Below are positions 57,386 to 64,000 of a stretch of 64,000 nucleotides of DNA, piece after piece. The stretch comes from Setomelanomma holmii (taxonomy: Eukaryota > Ascomycota > Dothideomycetes > Pleosporales > Phaeosphaeriaceae), in the NCBI GenBank assembly GCA_010015745.1, contig ML978203.1, positions 1 to 64,000 on the forward strand, given 5' to 3'. A program made the translations under genes and the position numbers. Each line of letters opens with the position of its first letter. The first letter of the stretch is position 1. The notes beneath the pieces were generated by a model that saw nothing but the letters and a program-made list of their open reading frames with translations, made no database searches and was not told where the DNA came from.

Positions 57386-58403
57386 TCATCGCGAAACGCC
57401 AGCGGGATTATGCCGGAAGGATCTCAAGATCATGGACGATTTGCCACGCGGGCTGTTGTATGCTGTCGTTCGCGCGCCTGGCACGGTAACTGAGGAGTGC
57501 GAGCCAGTCTCGTCAACTTCTCGCTCGTCCAAGGATCGTGCAGGTCGCTGAACGTATTTCAGATGACCAAAGAGCGCGGAGAGATGCCGACGGAATACTA
57601 GGCAAAGTGTGATCACAAGGCTCGTAATGAGGAAGAGTTGGTAGATGTCTTGTACCCGGTCTTGGTTAGTCCATACAGCGGTGCTTGCCTCGATCCATCT
57701 TCGAACCTTACTCTTGATGACCGGCAGAGGCCCAACTGTGCATGAGGATTCGGTGGCATCGTCCTGTGGGCATTGTGCAATCAGTCTCAATTCAGCAACT
57801 ATATGCAAGCTGTGGAGGCTTACCTCATGACTTAATTGGAAGTCACAATAGTCTTTCTTTGCAGTCCACACCGACAAGTTATAAGAGCGAGCGGCATACT
57901 CCAGATTGCGGTCGTCTCTCTTATCTGAGCGGAATTGATAATAAATGAAGAGTATTATCGAGCCTGATCCAAGAAGCGCGGCGCAAAGGCGTAAGAAAGT
58001 CACGAACCACGGCCATGCTCGAAATTGAGATTTCTTTGGAACTGTCTGGACGGTGTTGTGAACTTGTAACTGAGCATTCTGAAGCTGCGGAACTACGTTT
58101 GAAGGTTGTTGAGGTGCATTGAAAGGATGCTGAATTGCGTTCAGCGCCTGTTGAGGCACGTTCAACGCCTGTGGAGAAGCATTCTGTACTTGAGGAGTCG
58201 CGCCGAAAGACAGCGGAGTCCCATTCGTAGATAATGGAGGCGCACTTCCCAATGGTGGAGGTGTATTCGTGAGAGTTGCAGATGGTGTAAGCGTAGGAGG
58301 TTGTGGTTGCGCAGTCGGTGGTTGCTCGTTGTGACGTAGTCTGTGCAGGGGATGGTGGGCGGGGCCCAGTGTGGGGTTGCGGGCGGGACGAGAGCTGGTT
58401 CAT
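57386..58403 (-). CDS. Two-pass membrane protein, unknown function (frame break near N-terminus)
   Basis: The main frame runs to a stop at 57386 with a likely 60-base intron (57764-57823; donor GTAAGC, acceptor CCACAG). It encodes a Pro/Gln/Asn-rich N-terminus with repeats (PQALNVPQQALNAIQHPFNA), a membrane helix (FLRLCAALLGSGSIILFIYY), a ~100-residue loop with four cysteines, a second helix (LFLITSLVITLCLVF) and a polar tail. No ATG opens this frame. The nearest, ATG 58403, reads MNQLSSRPQPHTGPRPPSPA in a second frame that leaves the main one near 58325-58335. A one-base indel there would join them (…TTSQ to EQPPTAQPQPP…). So this is a sequencing error, a true frameshift, or an unseen 5' exon. 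The topology suggests a membrane protein with an outward loop; function unknown. Confidence 0.55.
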
Positions 58404-59404
58404 GGGAAACGTGGATATGAAGAACAAAGAGCGTGCGCTGAAGAAATCGAAAGAACGCGAGTCTGAGGTATATCTAAGAGGGCTTCAGCTGAAAGATGTG
58501 ATCATCGGTTTACTGCAAGCATTCGTTGCTCGCCAATGCAAAGTTGACTGCGCCTCGCGACGCAACACTTGCGCCTCAGCGCAGTCCTAGGGGCTGCTTC
58601 GACATCACATGGCTGTTGCATGATGTCTCGCTGATAGGTTCGTCTCGCTCTCTGTGCTGCACGACCCTACACCGCCTACAAATGCCTCGAGATGACCGCA
58701 TATGTTCAAGGATGTTTCGACGATAGAGCGAATCTTCAGGAGTTGCGGTGCACCACCAATTGGTACAAATAGCAAGGGTGGATTGGCATCGAGTATGATA
58801 TGTATGTAGCAAACCTTGGCTATCTTTCCCGCCTTGATCACCCTGCACCGCTACGAGGTTACTAACAGATACAATTCACGCTTTTCCGTACCATCATGTC
58901 CATATTTAATGGCAAGCTCTGCGCGCACCGCTACGGAGTTCTAATTGCATGTGAAGTGCTTGGGCACTCTGCACTTACAACCAGTGCGGACCGCGATGAC
59001 CTAGGCAGCACCCTTAGCAAGATCACAATGCTGCGTAAAATGGTGAGAATAAGTTGACATATACTGGCGTGTTCTAACCCAGATTTGACAATGGACTACA
59101 ACGAACAGACGCCTGCCACATTAGCAGTGTAAATGAGACGAAGGGGCAACGATTTTGGGTATTGTAGTGTGTATTGTTTGCTATAATTTGTGGACTCTTG
59201 GTCCCTTTGTCCTTTCGCTTACGGGTCCCACATGCAAATGCGACCGTGATTCATTTCCATCGTGTCATGTTGCGCCATGATATGCAACGCTGAATCATTG
59301 AAGACCAGACGCAAAAAAATTGTCACTAGATGCACCGTGCCATGTAACTCCACTCTCAGATGCAAGGTGGCGTGGCATAGACCACCAGTTCACCGGTAAG
59401 GCGA
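58404..59404. other. Intergenic
   Basis: Promoter of the membrane protein gene and 3' flank of the Ams2/SPT21 gene. ORFs are short and opposed; nothing supported. Confidence 0.5.
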
Positions 59405-62400
59405 TTATTCTGCTGTAGGGACATCAGGAGTTCGACCCAGACCCTGGCTCTCTGTTTCCCGGCTTACTTCGCTTTCCTGCTCCTGCGCGTCTTCGTTGTT
59501 GTTTGATACCACTTCCTCGATCATGGCTGCAAAGTCGACCGTGATTCCCCCGACGTTCATCTTCAGTAATGTGGCCTTCTCCATACCGCCGTTCAGCTCC
59601 GCTATATTTGGCTTGGGGTCTTGGAAGTCTGCCATCATTGCATCGTTGCCAAACATATTGACACCACTCCACAGACCAGCAGTCGCAGTCTCCGGATCCT
59701 CGTACATCTCGAAGCCTAAGCCTAGCGCGCCAGACTTTGGGGGTGAACTCGGCATAGGCATGTCGCTGGACAGGAAATCGTCATGCATAAATTCGCTGAA
59801 TTGTGTGCGACCTGGTGTGTTGAAAGTAGGAAAAGCCGAGAAGTCTATGATCCGCGAAGGAGATGAATAGTTGCAGTCCGATAGCATAGCATTCAGCTGG
59901 CGAGTGAATGGCGTCTCGGGAGCGATAATCGCCGCTCGTGTCCCTCGAGGTGTCAAAATGTTGCGCAATGGTGTCGCCAAAAGATCGGCATTCTCAGCAC
60001 CTTGTCTTGGTGTCAATGGGTTTCGGCGTCGGGAACCTGGCGTCGGGGTCTTCAGTAAGTCCTGGAACAGTTGATCCTTCTTCGGTGTTGTCTTGGGCGA
60101 AACCGGGTCTTCGAACAAATGAGCAAAGTCATCATGTTCCTCGGCTGGTGGAGGGCAGTTCTCTTTGTCGGGGTTCTCCTCATCGAGACTAGCCATATTC
60201 ACAACCGGAGTTTCGAACCAGTTCGTTCTCGGCATCTCACAGGGGACGCAGCCTTCGAAGCCGATATCAGCGTTGTCGCAACGACCGCATGGTCGCTCTC
60301 GGTCGCAGCCCTTCCGTAATCGTTTGCATCTTTGGCAGCGGGGCTTCTCTGGTACGGTATCTTTGTTAGCATCATCAACAGCAGCTAGAGGCTCTGCTGT
60401 CATCGGTGACAATGATTTCGCTTCTCCATTCTTGCGAGGCGAGGGGAACAGTAAACGTCGGGTTGGCTTCGGGGTAAGATCGGGCTCAACATTGATTGGC
60501 GAATGTTTGCTGCCTCGAAGACCGGCAGGGCTGGACTGAATAGCTCTTCTCAATGCCTCCTCGGCAGTGTCTTTGTCCAAATTGGAGGGCTGATTCACTG
60601 ACTGGAAACTCGAGTCTCGGTGCAGCAATGGCGGCGGCAGCATTATGTTATCGGTCGCGCCGTCAAAAGAGGCAGCAGATACTTCATTCTCCTCGGGCAC
60701 AACAGGTTCTGAGTGTGGTACTACAGCGTCAGAAGTGAAGTCACTCTCCTGACTCACTGATTTTGTGCGCGCTGCAGCCTGACGCTTGCGCTTTGTTGCC
60801 TTCTCCGACTTGTCCCAAAGCTTCTGTGGTCGCATCGAGCCCTTCTTGATAAACCAAAGCCCGCAAGGATTGCACAAATACAGCTCCTCGAACAAATTGG
60901 CGTCCTTTTCTTCTCTTGTAACGTTGTTCTTGAAGATGCGGTATGAAGACGCGCCGTTGCTGTCCTCCATCAGTCCGATCGCTTCCACTGCGATGATGCC
61001 CGTGCCGGCTGTGTCTCTTGAAATCTCAATACCCTCTGGCGACCCATACTCTACACGGGTGTATGCCTTCCTCCAGGTAGGAGTGTCGATTTCTCCACAA
61101 TTCTTACAATGCGGTGGAAGTTCTCCGGCAGCAATGGCTTTTTCCATCTTGTCCTTGATATACTTCTTCCTCCTCGCACCAGAACCACTTCGAGGAACGC
61201 CTGCTTCTGAAGGTGCAGGCGCGTCAGACATTGGCTCACCAGCTCCGGACCATGTTTGCGATCTTGACAGGCCCTTGCCTCGAGAAGCCTTTGGTTTTTG
61301 TGCTGGTAGGTTCGGGGTAGCAGAACGACTGTAAGCCTGCGGATCATAGTCGCTTTCTGGTGATACATGTGAAAAGGCCGCCTCAGGAGAAGTCGCCTTC
61401 GAGACGGCTCCCGATGCAGTTGATTGTTCTGGTATATGGACCGGCCCAAAGGGGTAGGAGTCCGTGTTTCCATGTTTTCGAATCTGAGGTGGTGGTGGTT
61501 GCGGATAGGTTCGTTGTGGTTGTTGCCCAAGGCTCTGACCAGGCCCAGGTTGCTGTTCAATGGACTGAGTGACAGGTTGCGACTCTGGCTTGCGATAGTG
61601 CTGTTTCGGTCGTGGTACGTATGACTGTGGCAATAAGTCGACCGGTCCTGGATTTACCTGCTGCCATGGATTGCCTGATCTGTCCTGTCGCTTGCGCACG
61701 CGCGCTTCTGGTGCGACAGGCAAGTCACTACCATCCCAAATATTGCTGCCTAGATCTATACCTTCCTCGTCTAGACCTAGGGGCATATCACTGACAAAGC
61801 CAGAGTCGTGGGGCAATAGTAGAGTGGGCAGGCTTGGGCTGGACGGATCGGGGGATGCCGTACGCTGAGGCGCTAGTGGAGGAGACGAAGGGATGTCCAT
61901 GGGTGTATCGCCGGGACTCGCACCTCTTTCATCATCCCCTGAGTCCACCGCATTGTCAGAGAATGTGCTGTTATTGTAGGGTGACATGTACGGGCGGCCT
62001 TCGTCCATAGAGGCGTGTCGAAGTGCACTCGGTGCGGGTAAACGGCGGGGTCTACGGGAGCCAAAGCCTGCATCACCAGGTCGCGGTGTAGGCGCGCGCG
62101 GTACTGATTCGGCGGAAGCTAGGGTGGCTGCTGGATTGGCGGCGAGAGGTCTGTGGAGGCGAACAGACGCTGCCGTGCTGGCAGTCACTCGGAGAGAATC
62201 GTTGTGAGCCGTCAGCGGCGTCTTCTTCGGTCGCTTAGTCTGCACGATTTTGGCACGCTTCTTGGGTGGGCCTTCTTCTTGTTGCTCGATGATGTATTGA
62301 TCTTGTGGGGTGAAGTGTTGATGCTGGTGTGGTTGGACGACATCGTTTCGAACGGATGCGCGGGATGCTGGTCGTGAGTCTGTATTGTACTGGTAGTGGT

Positions 62401-63353
62401 GGAAGGATAGCGTGCTCATGGCGGGACTCGAGGCGCGAGTTTGCTGGGTGTCGAATGACATGTTGGCCTGGTCATAGAAGGAGTCGGCGCGAAGAGGCTC
62501 CCGCGACGGGCTGTTCCGTGTGAGCATCTGATGGAATGGCTCGTAGCCACCGAGGGACGAGCGTTGTGACGGTTGAGCGGTGGGCATGATGGGTGTAGGT
62601 TGAGCCAGCTCACCCAGGGTAGGATTTTCCTTCAAGAAGTCGGACCAGGCGTTGTAATCAAATCCCTCAGGCATCAGCTGACTCAGACTGTGATAGCGTT
62701 CCATATTCTCGACATATTCCTTCTGCAAGCTCGTGGGAACTGGCACCAGCTTCAGCTTCACCTCCAGGGTCTCCTTCATACCATTCCCAAATAGGCCGAG
62801 GATGTTTTTGCACACGCGACCAGTGACCATGGTTTGCGATTCATCGGCGGGGGCATTTGGAGTCGACGAGGCAGAGGCGAGAATCCATGACAGCATACCC
62901 TGACCGACGAGCGGGGTTTCGTACTCGGAAAAGTCATAGGCGTAGACGGTGTAGTCATGACCCAGTTTGGCGACGAGTTCGGGACTAAAGCAGCGAGTGA
63001 TGAGTGACGAAGCACCAATGAAAGAATTTGGCAACCCACCTTGCTGCGACAATAGCTTGGACGCAGGTCTTGAGCTCTATGACTCCTACTTGCGTGTTCT
63101 CGTCCAGAGACACCACGGGCACGCTCAACGCGTTCGGCAGCCGGGCGAGGCAGTTGGACTTGTTCTGGTCGTCGAACGTGTACAGTACCTTCACTATAGG
63201 CACAGTATGGTTAGACGCGAAGCTTCACAAAGGACTGACGTGCTTGCCTCGCATTGATCTCCGCGGTATGTCGCTTATGTTGTCGTCGTCGGCGGAAGAC
63301 GCGGAAGTTTGCTGGATAGCGCCCTCGATCGCGACATAAGAAGGCGTCGACAT
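59405..63353 (-). CDS. Ams2/SPT21-family factor with GATA-like and Zn2Cys6 motifs
   Basis: Likely regulator of histone gene transcription and chromatin; fission yeast Ams2 is a GATA factor needed for histone supply and CENP-A loading, yeast Spt21 acts on histone genes. Exons 63353-63248, 63193-63040, 62984-59405; 1,279 aa. The Ams2/SPT21 N-terminal domain spans ~35-165 (VKVLYTFDDQNKSNCLAR, then VGVIELKTCVQAIVAASPEL, then YTVYAYDFSEYETPLVGQGM). A GATA-like finger near 710-800 is split: CKNCGEIDTPTWRKAY and LCNPCGLWFIKKGSMRP, with 74 residues between the cysteine pairs instead of 17-18. Near 970-1000 a Zn2Cys6-like cluster follows: CQRCKRLRKGCDRERPCGRC plus a last Cys after DNADIGFEG. Intron 1 is GC-AG (63194-63247): only this donor gives the family sequence SMRVKVLYTFD. 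Long disordered linkers lie between. Confidence 0.9.
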
Positions 63354-64000
63354 GACTGCCTATCACCCATGGATTGAGGTGGTGGTGATGGGTAGGTCGT
63401 GTCGTAGAGGTGAGATCGAGATCGCGTTGTGGAAGAGAGCGGTCAGTAGTCTATATCGCGATCGGTGGCTGGCGTCCGATCATAGCGAAGCGCGTTGTTG
63501 GTGAACCACGGATCAGGTACGAGAACGCCAAAATGGGAGAAATCCGGGGCGACCTGCGTCTATTTGTAGATAAAACGGCACGAATGCTACAACAGGCAGC
63601 AGCACGCGTCGTACAAAGGAAAAGGATGTCGAAATGCTGCGAGAGGACGTCGTGAGGATGCAAAAGCACGAGCTGGCGAGGTTTGGAGCTAAGGTTCCTG
63701 CGGGAAACTACGCGTGACGCACCTTCCCGAACGCCAAACTGACACGCCATTTCATTGGCTCGGCGCCGGATAAACCGCTGGCCTAGCTCGAATCTTGACA
63801 AGCTCGCTCACCTCAACTTCTTCCTTGATAACCATCACCGATCGCTCCACTTCATCCAAGCGCGTTGCCCTGGTGTTCTACGCTCATACCAGATCAGTAC
63901 GACTCCCTGTGGTCTGTGCATTCACGTGCGCATGCCTTTAGGCTTCTCCACCACGTGCACGAAGAATATTTGCAGGCAGCAATTGGTCCCAGAAAGCTAA
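63354..64000. other. Upstream region of the Ams2/SPT21 gene
   Basis: 5' flank and promoter to the window end. A plus ORF from 63755 runs off the edge without recognisable features. Nothing supported. Confidence 0.45.

Overview
The window looks like nuclear DNA of a filamentous ascomycete (Pezizomycotina). Most genes are broken by short spliceosomal introns of about 44 to 105 bases, with GT(A/G)NGT-type donors, CTAAC/CTGAC-like branch sites and YAG acceptors. It also carries fungal-only genes: an NsdD GATA factor, the Ste2 alpha-pheromone receptor, SREBP (SrbA), an Ams2/SPT21 protein and a CmcJ/AsaB-type hydroxylase. The class Dothideomycetes is my best guess, but this rests on general impression and not on a search. 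Exon coordinates below were worked out by hand from splice motifs, reading phase and family knowledge.

Layout. 470-865: broken C-terminal piece of a dynamin-like GTPase. 1002-3289 (-): glutamate-cysteine ligase, seven exons. 5450-7099 (-): NsdD-type GATA factor. 7100-15860: 8.7 kb without a gene I can support; it contains a 5'-truncated non-LTR retrotransposon with a 13-bp target duplication and a (TAA)n tail (12615-13000). 15861-18697 (-): large disordered Lys-rich/acidic protein with a 10-N assembly gap in its repeat and a reading-frame break. 18970-19545 (-) and 20030-20317 (-): two small proteins of unknown function. 23678-25318 (+): conserved disordered protein. 26235-27173 (+): Bud32 kinase. 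27174-32355: AT-richer stretch with only small minus-strand ORFs, some behind TATA boxes. 32356-35551 (+): SREBP. 36424-37647 (-): Ste2. 38644-40645 (+): BRCT protein. 41125-41211 (+): intron-containing tRNA-Asn. 41551-42472 (-): CmcJ/AsaB-like protein. 43326-44945 (+): F-box pseudogene. 45367-46173 (-): THN-reductase-like SDR. 46922-48100 (-): SurE nucleotidase. 48486-51138 (-): Pif1 helicase. 52148-53881 (-): Pub1/TIA-1 RNA-binding protein. 54895-55992 (+): acidic protein, perhaps a Mediator tail subunit. 56615-57202 (-): unknown. 57386-58403 (-): two-pass membrane protein with an N-terminal frame break. 59405-63353 (-): Ams2/SPT21 factor.

The genes do not form one pathway. They are a normal mix of housekeeping functions (glutathione synthesis, tRNA modification, helicase, RNA binding) and regulators of development and stress (NsdD, Ste2, SREBP, Ams2/SPT21). 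I see no convincing biosynthetic cluster, although a THN-reductase-like SDR and a CmcJ/AsaB-like protein lie within 4 kb of each other. I did not find a clear new multi-gene system. The most interesting items are the fresh-looking LINE insertion, the combined GATA-like plus Zn2Cys6 architecture with a GC-AG intron in the Ams2/SPT21 gene, the frame-broken Lys-repeat gene, and the F-box and dynamin relics.
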